The position numbers and the translations under genes are program-made. Below, piece after piece: positions 15,595 through 23,800 of a stretch of DNA of 34,940 nt. Location: NCBI GenBank assembly GCA_050633205.1, contig JBOEGA010000126.1, positions 1 to 34,940 on the forward strand, written 5' to 3'. This DNA comes from CBDHHC01 sp050633205. GTDB lineage: Bacteria > Pseudomonadota > Alphaproteobacteria > Rhizobiales > CBDHHC01. The notes under the pieces were generated by a model. It was not told the DNA's origin and did no database searches. It saw nothing but the letters and a program-made list of their open reading frames with translations. Positions within the stretch are counted from its first letter, which is position 1, and each line of letters begins with the position of its first letter.

Positions 15595-16365
15595 ATGAAC
15601 CGGCGTCGTCGTGTTTATGAAGGCAAGGCCAAAATCCTTTATGAAGGACCAGAGCCAGGAACACTCATCCAGCACTTTAAGGATGATGCTACAGCTTTTA
15701 ATAACCGCAAACACGAACGTATTGAAGGCAAAGGCGTACTCAACAACCGGATTTCTGAATTTATCTTCCAGAAGCTGACTGATGTAGGCGTTCCGAACCA
15801 CTTTATCAAGCGTTTAAACATGCGCGAACAACTTATCCGGGAAGTTGAAATTATCCCTCTCGAAGTAGTTGTGCGTAATGTGGCCGCGGGTTCCCTGTCC
15901 AAAAGACTGGGAATTGAAGAGGGAACGCAACTGCCCCGATCCATTCTGGAATTCTACTATAAGTCTGATGAGCACGATGATCCTATGGTCACTGAAGAGC
16001 ATATTACTGCTTTTGGCTGGGCCAACCCTCAGGAAATCGACGAGATCATGGCTATGGCGCTTCGCATTAATGACTTCCTTTCGGGGTTGTTCATTGGCAT
16101 AGGAATCAGGCTTGTTGACTTCAAGATTGAATTTGGCCGCCATATCGAAAATGAAATGGTTCGGGTTCTTCTGGCTGATGAAATAAGCCCGGACAGTTGC
16201 CGTTTATGGGATATTGATTCCAATGACAAACTGGACAAAGACCGTTTCCGCAAGGACATGGGTGGTCTGGTTGAGGCGTATCAGGAAGTTGCCCGTCGTC
16301 TTGGCATACTGGTTGAGAACAGCTCATCCCCGCATAATGGACCGCGGTTGGTAACTTCGACATAA
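15595..16365 (+). CDS. purC: Phosphoribosylaminoimidazole-succinocarboxamide synthase
   Basis: SAICAR synthase joins CAIR and aspartate using ATP, the eighth step of purine synthesis. The N-terminus RRRVYEGKAKILYEGPEPGT carries the nucleotide-binding region, and FKDDATAFNN, KGVLNNRISEFIF, EVVVRNVAAGSLSKRLG and ISPDSCRLWDI are typical. The 256 residues are the normal length. AAAGGAT lies 7 bp before the ATG. It is the first gene of a tight run purC-purS-purQ-purL on the plus strand, with 17 bp to purS, which makes an operon very likely. The last 15 residues or so are variable. Confidence 0.96.
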   Translation: MNRRRRVYEGKAKILYEGPEPGTLIQHFKDDATAFNNRKHERIEGKGVLNNRISEFIFQKLTDVGVPNHFIKRLNMREQLIREVEIIPLEVVVRNVAAGSLSKRLGIEEGTQLPRSILEFYYKSDEHDDPMVTEEHITAFGWANPQEIDEIMAMALRINDFLSGLFIGIGIRLVDFKIEFGRHIENEMVRVLLADEISPDSCRLWDIDSNDKLDKDRFRKDMGGLVEAYQEVARRLGILVENSSSPHNGPRLVTST

Positions 16366-16382
16366 GACAGGACTGAATATTT

Positions 16383-16634
16383 ATGAAAGCTCTTATCAAA
16401 ATAACCCTCAAAAACGGAGTTTTGGACCCACAGGGAAAAGCTATCGAGAATGCTCTCGGTTCACTTGGGTTTGAGGATGTCAATGGTGTACGTCAGGGGA
16501 AGTATATCGAAGTATTGCTTTCCGAGAGTGATCCTGAAAAAGCGCGCGCTGAAGTCGAGCAGATGTGCGAAAAACTTCTGGCAAATACGGTGATTGAAAA
16601 TTACAGCTTTGAGCTTGAAGCTCTGCCTGCATAA
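16383..16634 (+). CDS. purS: FGAM synthetase subunit PurS
   Basis: The small subunit that bridges PurQ and PurL in the three-part formylglycinamidine ribonucleotide synthetase of the fourth step. At 83 residues it has the family length. Typical segments are the N-terminal strand ALIKITLKNGVLDPQGKAIE, then LGFEDVNGVRQGKYIEV, and MCEKLLANTVIENYSFEL at the end. Its presence matches the short form of PurL found here. AGGACTG precedes the ATG. It lies 17 bp after purC and 33 bp before purQ. Confidence 0.95.
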   Translation: MKALIKITLKNGVLDPQGKAIENALGSLGFEDVNGVRQGKYIEVLLSESDPEKARAEVEQMCEKLLANTVIENYSFELEALPA

Positions 16635-16667
16635 AGATCGCAAAGACTATTTAAGGAGAATACCCGG

Positions 16668-17354
16668 ATGAAGGCGAGTGTTATCGTATTTCCCGGTTCC
16701 AATTGCGATAGAGATGTTGCAGTTAGCTTACAAAAAGTAACCGGGCACGTGCCAGCAATGGTCTGGCATGGGGACAGTGAAATTCCAGACAGTGATGTAA
16801 TTGTTTTACCTGGAGGTTTTTCCTACGGAGATTATCTGCGCGCCGGATCAATGGCTGCGCAATCACCTGTTATGCGTTCAGTTATTGAGAAAGCCAAAAG
16901 TGGCGTTCCAGTGCTGGGTATCTGTAACGGTTTTCAGGTTCTTACAGAAAGCGGCCTGTTACCGGGTGTTCTGATGAGAAATGCATCTCTGAAGTTCGTT
17001 TGTAAAGATGTCCACCTGAAAGTAGAGCGCAACGACACTATTTTCACCAGAGCCTATGATCAGAATGTCATTACCATTCCGGTTGCTCATCATGACGGCA
17101 ACTATTTCGCAGATGATGAGACGCTGTCACGGCTTGAGGGTGAAGGGCAAGTGGCGTTTCGTTATTGCAATGCAGCCGGGGTTGTTGGCGAGTCATCCAA
17201 CCCTAATGGCGCACGCAATAATATTGCAGGCATTTACAATGAAACCGGGCGTGTTCTGGGGCTTATGCCACACCCTGAGCGTCTGGCTGATACTGAACTT
17301 GGCGGCACGGATGGCGCGCCTATGTTTGCTTCACTTTTGGAGACAGTACATTGA
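16668..17354 (+). CDS. purQ: FGAM synthetase glutamine amidotransferase subunit PurQ
   Basis: It supplies ammonia from glutamine to PurL. It is a class I glutamine amidotransferase: the nucleophile is Cys86 in VLGICNGFQ, with the partner residues His202 and Glu204 in MPHPERL. The start MKASVIVFPGSNCDRD and the LPGGFSYGDYLRAG loop are diagnostic. The length is 228. A strong AAGGAG site precedes the ATG. The stop codon overlaps the purL start by 4 bp (TTGA), which suggests translational coupling so that the two subunits are made together. Confidence 0.96.
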   Translation: MKASVIVFPGSNCDRDVAVSLQKVTGHVPAMVWHGDSEIPDSDVIVLPGGFSYGDYLRAGSMAAQSPVMRSVIEKAKSGVPVLGICNGFQVLTESGLLPGVLMRNASLKFVCKDVHLKVERNDTIFTRAYDQNVITIPVAHHDGNYFADDETLSRLEGEGQVAFRYCNAAGVVGESSNPNGARNNIAGIYNETGRVLGLMPHPERLADTELGGTDGAPMFASLLETVH

Positions 17355-19552
17355 CCGCAACAACGAAAATAACTCCGGAAATGGTTGCTGAACACGGCTT
17401 GAGCGCTGAAGAATATGAGCGCCTGCTGGGAATTCTGGGACGCGAACCGCGTATTACCGAGCTTGGAATTTTCTCGGTTATGTGGTCTGAGCACTGTTCT
17501 TACAAATCTTCCAAATTCTGGCTGAAAACTTTACCGACTGAAGGGCCTCAGGTTATTCAGGGACCGGGCGAGAATGCAGGCATAGTAGACCTTGGGGACG
17601 GCGATGCGGCTGTGTTCAAGATGGAGAGCCATAATCACCCGTCATATATTGAGCCGTATCAGGGTGCTGCTACTGGTGTTGGTGGCATTATGCGGGATGT
17701 GTTTACGATGGGTGCACGTCCGATTGCCAATATGAATGCGTTGAGATTTGGTTCGCCGGATCATCACAAGACGAAGCATCTGATTAACGGTGTTGTCAGC
17801 GGTATTGGCGGATATGGTAACTGTATCGGTGTTCCTACTGTTGGTGGCGAGACCAATTTTGACGAGGGTTATAATAACAATATTCTCGTTAATGCCATGT
17901 GTGTTGGTCTGGCCAGAACTGACAAGATTTTCTATTCGGCTGCATCGGGTGTTGGTAATCCGGTTGTTTATGTGGGATCGAAGACCGGACGTGATGGTAT
18001 TCACGGCGCGACTATGGCGTCTGCTGAATTTGATGATGACAGCGAAGAGAAGCGCCCGACTGTTCAGGTTGGCGATCCATTTACCGAGAAGCTGCTTGTT
18101 GAGGCCTGTCTTGAGCTGATGGCGGAAGATTATATCATTGCCATTCAGGATATGGGTGCGGCTGGCCTTACGTCGTCTTCGGTTGAAATGGCGGACAAGG
18201 GTGATGTTGGTATTGACCTGAACCTAGATCATGTTCCGTGTCGCGAAACGCTGATGACAGCCTATGAGATGATGCTGTCTGAAAGCCAGGAGCGTATGCT
18301 TATGGTTTTGCGTCCGGGTTCGGAAAACCAAGCACAGGCTATTTTTGACAAGTGGGGTCTGGATTTTGCGGTTGTCGGTGTGACGACTGATACGGGCCGC
18401 CTTGTTGTTACGCATAATGGTGAGATTGAAGCGGATCTTCCGGTTAAGACGCTGGCGGATTCTGCTCCTGAATATGAGCGTCCGTGGGAAGAGACACCTG
18501 CTCCTGCCTATCTGGAAGCAGCTTCAGTTCCGGCTCCTGACAATATTGCGGATGCCCTGCTGAAGGTTATGTCCTCTCCGAATATGGCATCGAAGCGCTG
18601 GATCTGGGAACAGTATGACCATATGGTTATGGGTGATACTGTTGGAAGACCTGGTGGTGATGCGGCTGTTGTCCGGGTGCACGGCACAGAGAAAGCTGTT
18701 GCGATTGCTACTGATGTTACGCCGCGTTACTGCTTTGCAGATCCGTATGAGGGTGGCAAGCAGGCTATTGCAGAAACATGGCGTAACCTGACTGCTGTTG
18801 GTGCGACGCCACTGGCCGTAACTGACTGTATGAACTTCGGTAATCCTGAGCGTCCTAAAATTATGGGGCAGTTTGTTGGCTGTATCAAGGGCATGGGCGA
18901 GGCCTGTCTGGCACTGGACTACCCTGTTGTTTCGGGTAACGTATCATTGTATAATGAAACGAACGGTACAGCAATTCCTCCGACCCCTGCTATTGGCGGT
19001 GTTGGCCTTATCAAGGACAGCTCGAAGCGTGTGGACCTTGCTTTCAAAAATGAGGGTGATGTTATCCTTCTGGTTGGCGAGGAAAAAGGACATCTTGGGC
19101 AGTCGATCTTTATGGATGTGATTTTGTCCAGACGTGAAGGGGCTCCTCCGAAGGTTAATCTTAAGGTGGAACGGAAAAATGGTGATTTTGTTCGTGGGCT
19201 GATTGAAGAGCGAAAGCTTACTGCTGCTCATGACCTGTCTGATGGCGGGCTTTATGTGGCGGTTGCAGAAATGGCGCTGGCAGGAAAGCTTGGTGCAGAT
19301 ATTCAGCTAACGGATGGTCTTCCATCTCATGCTTTATTGTTTGGAGAAGATCAGGGACGTTATCTGATAACAGTTTCTTCAGATAAAGTTAATGATGTTA
19401 CTGCTCTGGCTAAAGATCAGGGTGTTGAGATCCGGGTTGCAGGTTCTGTTGGCGGCGGGGAATTGACAGTCGGTGGTGCAGACGCCATATCTTTAGAAAG
19501 ATTACAATCTGCACATGAAGACTGGTTACCAGGATATATTGCAGGTAAATAG
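17351..19552 (+). CDS. purL: FGAM synthetase large subunit PurL (short form)
   Basis: The ATP-dependent amidation subunit, which converts FGAR to FGAM with ammonia from PurQ. At 733 residues it is the short form, which works with separate PurS and PurQ. Visible motifs are MWSEHCSYKSSKF near residues 42-54, the ATP/Mg site GDGDAAVFKMESHNHPSYIEP near 75-95, GAATGVGGIMRDVFTMGA, and DMGAAGLTSSSVEMA. A second pair of half-domains follows (VTDCMNFGNPERP, HDLSDGGLYVAVAEMA). It begins with TTG inside the purQ stop, with GGAG 8 bp upstream; no ATG fits the family N-terminus. The short spacing to bolA suggests the transcript continues. Confidence 0.96.
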   Translation: MTATTKITPEMVAEHGLSAEEYERLLGILGREPRITELGIFSVMWSEHCSYKSSKFWLKTLPTEGPQVIQGPGENAGIVDLGDGDAAVFKMESHNHPSYIEPYQGAATGVGGIMRDVFTMGARPIANMNALRFGSPDHHKTKHLINGVVSGIGGYGNCIGVPTVGGETNFDEGYNNNILVNAMCVGLARTDKIFYSAASGVGNPVVYVGSKTGRDGIHGATMASAEFDDDSEEKRPTVQVGDPFTEKLLVEACLELMAEDYIIAIQDMGAAGLTSSSVEMADKGDVGIDLNLDHVPCRETLMTAYEMMLSESQERMLMVLRPGSENQAQAIFDKWGLDFAVVGVTTDTGRLVVTHNGEIEADLPVKTLADSAPEYERPWEETPAPAYLEAASVPAPDNIADALLKVMSSPNMASKRWIWEQYDHMVMGDTVGRPGGDAAVVRVHGTEKAVAIATDVTPRYCFADPYEGGKQAIAETWRNLTAVGATPLAVTDCMNFGNPERPKIMGQFVGCIKGMGEACLALDYPVVSGNVSLYNETNGTAIPPTPAIGGVGLIKDSSKRVDLAFKNEGDVILLVGEEKGHLGQSIFMDVILSRREGAPPKVNLKVERKNGDFVRGLIEERKLTAAHDLSDGGLYVAVAEMALAGKLGADIQLTDGLPSHALLFGEDQGRYLITVSSDKVNDVTALAKDQGVEIRVAGSVGGGELTVGGADAISLERLQSAHEDWLPGYIAGK

Positions 19553-19579
19553 CCCTGTTTCAATACGAGGAGAAGCTTC

Positions 19580-19825
19580 ATGGCCATGGACGCCGACGAG
19601 ATAGAGCGTTTAATTAAGAATGCCCTTCCTGATGCACAGGTCACCATTCGCGATCTGGCTGGTGATGGAGATCATTATGCTGCCGATGTGGTTTCTGAAG
19701 AATTTCGTGGCAAATCACGAGTTCAACAGCATCAGATTGTTTATAAGGCCCTGCAGGGCAGCATGGATATAGATGGAAATCTGCATGCACTGGCATTGCA
19801 GACATCTGCACCAAAGAACGGTTAA
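19580..19825 (+). CDS. bolA: BolA family protein (IbaG-like)
   Basis: A small BolA-type protein, 81 residues, that pairs with a monothiol glutaredoxin to hold a [2Fe-2S] cluster or pass it on. The family signature is the class II KH-like fold with HYAADVVSEEFRGKSRVQQHQIVYKAL near residues 32-58; the His in QQHQIVY is the usual cluster ligand. There is no cysteine, as in the IbaG/BolA2 group. A GAGGAG site precedes the start; an ATG two codons later is possible. It lies 27 bp after purL and 23 bp before grxD, the partner gene, which supports the role. Confidence 0.92.
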   Translation: MAMDADEIERLIKNALPDAQVTIRDLAGDGDHYAADVVSEEFRGKSRVQQHQIVYKALQGSMDIDGNLHALALQTSAPKNG

Positions 19826-19848
19826 GTTCAGATAAGTGAGATTATAAA

Positions 19849-20199
19849 ATGAGCGAACAAGAAATTCAGGATTGGATACGCAAACAGGTTGCTGAAAACG
19901 AAGTTACACTCTTTATGAAGGGGACAAAAGACGCTCCCCAGTGTGGTTTCTCCCATCAGGTCTCACAGATCCTCAATTACTTTGAGGTTGAGTATAAAGA
20001 CATTAATGTTCTTGAAGATATGGGTATCCGCGAAGGGATCAAACAGTTTTCAAACTGGCCGACTATCCCTCAGCTTTATGTAAAAGGCGAGTTTGTTGGC
20101 GGTTGCGATATCGTTCGTGAAATGGCTGAAGAAGGTGAGCTTCAGGATCTTTTCAAACAGAAAGATATCCAGTTTTCAGGTAGCACTGCGACTGCTTAA
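19849..20199 (+). CDS. grxD: Monothiol glutaredoxin Grx4 type
   Basis: A monothiol glutaredoxin that binds a [2Fe-2S] cluster with glutathione and delivers it to acceptor proteins. The active site CGFS is at residues 32-35 in KGTKDAPQCGFSHQV. The WPTIPQLYVKGEFVGGCDIV stretch carries the cis-Pro and the glutathione-binding GGCD. The 116 residues fit the family. It directly follows bolA and precedes a strong terminator, so it is the likely last gene of the purC-grxD run. The purine and Fe-S genes appear together in many alphaproteobacteria. Confidence 0.95.
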   Translation: MSEQEIQDWIRKQVAENEVTLFMKGTKDAPQCGFSHQVSQILNYFEVEYKDINVLEDMGIREGIKQFSNWPTIPQLYVKGEFVGGCDIVREMAEEGELQDLFKQKDIQFSGSTATA

Positions 20200-20233
20200 G
20201 GTATCTGGCATTTGCGCTGTACAAATTATTGAT

Positions 20234-20269
20234 AAAAAAGGAGTTGCGGTATTCTGCTACTCCTTTTTT
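20234..20269 (+). terminator. Intrinsic terminator after grxD
   Basis: AAAAAAGGAGT (20234-20244) pairs with ACTCCTTTTTT (20259-20269) across a 14-nt loop. The run of T in the right arm is the release tract. It ends the purC-grxD transcription unit. Confidence 0.85.
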
Positions 20270-20360
20270 ATTGTTTGCCAATAATTCAAATATTATTTCA
20301 TAACTCAGAACACTATTTCCTTGTTTTCGCCTAATCTTAGCATTACCGACTTGATAAACC

Positions 20361-20445
20361 AGCACGTGTCTAACCTGATTTCNNNNNNNNNNNNNNNNNN
20401 NNNNNNNNNNNNNNNNNNNNNNNGAAATCAGGTTAGACACGTGCT
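20361..20445. repeat. Perfect 22-bp inverted repeat flanking an assembly gap
   Basis: The 22 bases at 20361-20382 (starting AGCACGTGTC) reappear exactly as their complement at 20424-20445. Only the run of 41 N lies between them. The match stops at once outside these arms. This could be the two ends of an unassembled repeat element, the stem of a hairpin that blocked sequencing, or an assembly artefact. No clear target-site duplication is seen outside the arms. Confidence 0.8.
20383..20423. other. Assembly gap (41 N)
   Basis: A run of unknown bases between grxD and the pentapeptide-repeat gene. Its true length and content are not known; 41 may be an estimate. Both edges are the inner ends of a perfect inverted repeat. 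Confidence 0.99.
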
Positions 20446-20463
20446 AAATAAAAAGGTTATGGA

Positions 20464-22653
20464 ATGCAGCACGAGGCAAAAACTAGTAGAGATGATCCGG
20501 TATATTCAGATCTGAAAATACAGGGACTTCTAAGAAGTATAAATGAGGCCAGCTCAGGGGCCAGCAGCGGGTGGGTTCTGTTTATATCAGCAATGGCTTA
20601 TTTCTTCATAGCCATGGCGGGAATATCCCATCAGGACTTCCTTCTGAATTCCGCAGTTAACCAACCAATCTTACAAGTTGAAGTCGACCTCCACCTGTTT
20701 TTCCTTTTTGCCCCTCTTGTTCTTGTTTTCGTACATTTCGGTATTCTTATCCAACATGAGACACTGGCAAGCAAAGTACGAGCCTTTGACCATGCCCTTT
20801 TTGTTTATGAAGGGGTTGATAATTATAGAGCTCACCCTATTCGGCGAGAATTAAGTGGGTATTTCTTTACTCAGGTCATTGGAGGACCAAGACGTTCACG
20901 TGTCCTTCTGATGTTTCTGAGCCTGATGAGCTGGTTTACACTCTTTGTGCTGCCAATCACTACATTACTTGCCTTTCAGGTGACCTACCTGCCATACCAT
21001 GATGAAGATGTTACGTTCTGGCACCGGGTATATCTTATTGCCGATATAATCATCTTCCTTATCATGGGAACACTGTACCGCTTCCTTGATGGTGGTTTTT
21101 TACGGGGACTATCAAGAGATATTCGTTATCATACCAGCAGCTTTCTGATGAATAACCTCGTGGCAATTTCTGCAGTATTTTTCGCTCTGTTTATTGCTAC
21201 ACTTCCAGACAGCCCGAATGATAAAATGATGAGTAAATTCTGGCCTGCTCCGGTTCCCTACGGATGGACTGCCAGCAATGAAAACAGTAAACCGGACAGG
21301 ACTGCATTTTTACCAACGGCCTATCTTTTTGAGGGCAAACTGAATGAGGGCACCGGTACACTGAACAGTATCTTTTCACGTAACCTGATTGTTACGGACA
21401 AGGATCTGGTGAAAGACAGTACATGGAATCCCAAGGAAACCACACTTTCACTTCGTGCACGTAATCTCAAATATGCTATTTTTGACCGGAGTGATATGCG
21501 TGGTACCGACTTTAGTAACTCCGACCTGGAAGGTGCCCGTTTTTATCGAACCAACCTTAACAGTGTAAAGTTTGATTATGCCATATTGAGAAAAGCCGAT
21601 ATGCGCGAGGCTATTTTTGCCGGCAAGACGAGTATGTACAAGACTGATCTCACTTCAGCAGATTTGAGAAAAGCCAGATTTGAAGAGCTGCATATGCAGC
21701 TTGCAAAGCTCAGAAATGCAAAGTTACAAGAGGTCAGAGCAGACACCAGCAGGGGTAAACCCGGAAAACTCAATCTTGAAGGTGCTGATCTTCGCAATGC
21801 AGAGCTGCAAAGAGCTATATTTTCACATGGTTCATTTCTTGGCGCGAATATGAAACATGCTAAATTGCAAGGCGCAGTACTGGATGCAGCACAATTACAA
21901 GGTGTTGACTTTACAGGGGCAAACCTGAGTGGAGCCCGTCTTGCTCATGCAGACCTGACAGGTGCTATTTTCACTGGTGCAAATTTGCAGGGCGCTAATC
22001 TTGAGAAGACAAAGCTTTATGGGGTTGAACTCAAGGATGCAAAATTAACAGCTGCTTATTTCCGCAAAGCAATGGTCTGGCATGTAAAAGCCCTGACGCT
22101 TGGACAACTTGAACTTACTGACCTGCGTGAACTTAAAATTGCTCCTGCCGAAGATTATTATGGCGAGTATAATATTCTGCGTCAGATAGAAGATAACGAA
22201 ACCAGACGCCAGGTCCAGGCGAGAATATCACCTCTTCTTAACCGTCAAAACAAACTGGGCTGGAAAAACTCCAAAGATTTTGCGACATGGGATGCGCTTA
22301 AAGGACAAAAGCCGACCCCAGACAAGGTCAGCGAGTTTTTTGCCAAAACAGTATGTGATGATGTCAGCATAAACGGGTATGTCGCCCAAGCCTTTGTGTT
22401 CCGCGCAGAGCGCCGTTATGCACAGTATGGCTCGATTATAAATTACAGAAACTACGCGCCTCCTGTGAACCCGGAGACCTTCCTCAACAAGATCTCTGAT
22501 CCCAAATGTGGTGGAGCGAAGTCTGTGCCACCAACGGCCATGTTTCAGCTGATGAAGACAGTGTCAGGTTATAGAAAAGATATCGAAAAATTTAAGGCTT
22601 ATAATGCCAGACGAAAGCCGGCTGAAGGAGCCAAAGAGGCTGGAGCTGATTAA
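20464..22653 (+). CDS. Membrane-anchored pentapeptide-repeat protein
   Basis: A 729-residue protein in three parts. The first 250 residues hold about five hydrophobic helices (near 37-55, 77-96, 147-172, 189-206 and 230-247). Residues about 331-535 are a pentapeptide-repeat solenoid with the A(D/N)LxG pattern (ADLRNAELQRAIF, GANLSGARLAHADLTGAIF, GANLQGANL), broken by a non-repeat insert near 408-436. The last 190 residues are mixed alpha-helical and unrecognised, with a cysteine pair (CDDVSING and DPKCGG). The solenoid probably sits on one side of the membrane as a binding scaffold. I cannot assign a function; homologues with a similar membrane part occur widely without known roles. AAGG lies 9 bp before the ATG. 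The promoter may lie in the gap region upstream. Confidence 0.85.
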   Translation: MQHEAKTSRDDPVYSDLKIQGLLRSINEASSGASSGWVLFISAMAYFFIAMAGISHQDFLLNSAVNQPILQVEVDLHLFFLFAPLVLVFVHFGILIQHETLASKVRAFDHALFVYEGVDNYRAHPIRRELSGYFFTQVIGGPRRSRVLLMFLSLMSWFTLFVLPITTLLAFQVTYLPYHDEDVTFWHRVYLIADIIIFLIMGTLYRFLDGGFLRGLSRDIRYHTSSFLMNNLVAISAVFFALFIATLPDSPNDKMMSKFWPAPVPYGWTASNENSKPDRTAFLPTAYLFEGKLNEGTGTLNSIFSRNLIVTDKDLVKDSTWNPKETTLSLRARNLKYAIFDRSDMRGTDFSNSDLEGARFYRTNLNSVKFDYAILRKADMREAIFAGKTSMYKTDLTSADLRKARFEELHMQLAKLRNAKLQEVRADTSRGKPGKLNLEGADLRNAELQRAIFSHGSFLGANMKHAKLQGAVLDAAQLQGVDFTGANLSGARLAHADLTGAIFTGANLQGANLEKTKLYGVELKDAKLTAAYFRKAMVWHVKALTLGQLELTDLRELKIAPAEDYYGEYNILRQIEDNETRRQVQARISPLLNRQNKLGWKNSKDFATWDALKGQKPTPDKVSEFFAKTVCDDVSINGYVAQAFVFRAERRYAQYGSIINYRNYAPPVNPETFLNKISDPKCGGAKSVPPTAMFQLMKTVSGYRKDIEKFKAYNARRKPAEGAKEAGAD

Positions 22654-22671
22654 GGCCAGCAAAAACCTGTG

Positions 22672-22699
22672 GGGCGATTTGACTGTCAGAAGATCGCCC
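22672..22699 (+). terminator. Hairpin after the pentapeptide-repeat gene
   Basis: GGGCGAT (22672-22678) pairs with ATCGCCC (22693-22699) across a 14-nt loop, 19 bp after the stop codon. No T tract follows, so it is a terminator candidate only by position. Confidence 0.4.
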
Positions 22700-22758
22700 T
22701 GCCCTGCCTGTCTCTGCAATTCAAAAATAAACAGTTTCCGCTAAAGCAGACTGGAAAA

Positions 22759-22846
22759 TCGTAAGGCACAGCCATCGAGGAAGTCCAGACCTGCCACGAT
22801 GCGTTTAACGGGCGATGCCCATAGAACGCAAATGGAGGCCTTACGA
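22759..22846. ncRNA. Possible branched structured RNA or elaborate 3' UTR
   Basis: An outer 9-bp perfect stem, TCGTAAGGC with its complement (22759-22767 and 22838-22846), closes an 88-nt segment. Inside are CATCG/CGATG (22773-22777 and 22797-22801), GCGTT/AACGC (22801-22805 and 22825-22829) and a GGGC-GAT-GCCC hairpin (22810-22820); the first two share one base. The result is a multibranched fold. It lies 21 bp beyond the cspA stop on the minus strand, where TTTT follows the outer stem, so it may be the cspA 3' end. I cannot match it to a known RNA family. It is not a tRNA, and resemblance to RNase P RNA is superficial. Confidence 0.4.
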
Positions 22847-22867
22847 GTTTAGTTTAAAGCTTAGTTT

Positions 22868-23074
22868 TTATACGGCTTTAAGATTTGTAGCAGCTGAACG
22901 GCCCTGGCGATCCTGCTCGATTTCATAGGATAGCTTTTGACCTTCATTGATCTGCTGCATGCCAGAATTCTGAACAGCGCTAATGTGTACGAATACATCT
23001 TTGCCGCCTTCATCAGGCTCAATAAATCCAAAACCCTTTGTTGTATTAAAGAATTTTACTGTTCCACTAGGCAT
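22868..23074 (-). CDS. Cold-shock domain protein
   Basis: A 68-residue CspA-family protein, a single cold-shock domain that binds single-stranded RNA and DNA and melts RNA structures. RNP1 is KGFGFI at residues 13-18 and RNP2 is VFVH at 27-30, both intact. The start MPSGTVKFFN is typical. AAGGAG lies 7 bp before the ATG, a strong site. The upstream region is long and gene-poor, consistent with the long leaders of cold-induced csp genes, though no cold-box sequence can be identified by eye. Which csp paralogue it is cannot be told. Confidence 0.95.
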   Translation of the reverse strand: MPSGTVKFFNTTKGFGFIEPDEGGKDVFVHISAVQNSGMQQINEGQKLSYEIEQDRQGRSAATNLKAV

Positions 23075-23800
23075 ATCAAATCTCCTTTATAGCCTTTTGA
23101 AATCTCTTTCCCGTTTTGTGCAACACATTGATCACACGCGTCTAACTCACCGTGGCCTACCTCAGTCATGGATGTATGGGGATTCAGCTTTAGTGAAGAT
23201 TGCTTATGGTCTATGTGGGGAATGGTAATGTCGTCGTCGGTATTTACTCTATTCTTTTTCGGGAGCTTTAATCCTGCACATTTTTTGATGGCCAATTCAT
23301 GGCGACCAGATGCCACAACTAAATTATTACCGCCCAATATGGCATGTTTCGCAAACTGCTGTGACAACAATATTACGTTCCATGAATCTCGTGGCTGTGT
23401 ATTTTGTGTAGTGGTATCTGAAGGCTTCGGCAAATGCTCAAGTGGGTATAAACGCCAGCTCATAGGGGCGAACCCCGGACCGTTATAGAGTATCAATAGT
23501 CTAAGGAACCTCTTCCTTGTGCGTCAATCGTAGTAAACGGTCGAACGTCATATCTGTCCGTATGCGCCACTCAGACAGACCTTCAATCTTAATTATAAGT
23601 GTAGCGGTTTTTATGCCGCCGGCGCGTATATAATAGCTTTAACGATCAATACTATATAGTAAAATCAGGTTATGGTCCAGCGCATATAATTGAGGAAAAT
23701 ATCTATCCCCGTTTCAACTTCCCGCAAGTTTGTACATACCGGAAACGATATCCTGCTTCTACTATTTATACGGCTTTATTCGAAAGCAAAGATGCACTCC
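23075..23800. other. Long gene-poor region between cspA-type gene and serine hydrolase
   Basis: About 725 bp without a confident gene. On the minus strand an open frame from TTG 23496 to 23056 (146 residues) overlaps the cold-shock start, but it has no recognisable family, a poor start and rare codons. A plus-strand frame (23168-23488) covers the same DNA. TCTGTC/GACAGA near 23552-23578 and a GCCGGC-centred stretch near 23620 are weak structures. The part next to the cold-shock gene is probably its leader. Confidence 0.4.

Noticed and set aside
17351..17383. A later start for purL
   Set aside because: The next ATG (codon 11) would remove the conserved KITPEMVAEHGL start. The TTG has a well-placed GGAG and overlaps the purQ stop.
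20361..20445. Reading the inverted repeat as a CRISPR or att site
   Set aside because: There are only two copies, in inverted orientation, with unknown sequence between them and no cas, integrase or tRNA gene nearby.
22759..22846. Reading the branched element as RNase P RNA or a tRNA
   Set aside because: GAGGAAGTCC and GGCCTTAC recall RNase P ends, but the element is far too short and lacks the conserved core. It has no T-arm or anticodon arm of a tRNA.
23168..23488. A 106-residue plus-strand frame in the gene-poor region
   Set aside because: It is cysteine-rich with an implausible composition, has no start signal, and overlaps the opposite-strand frame over most of its length.
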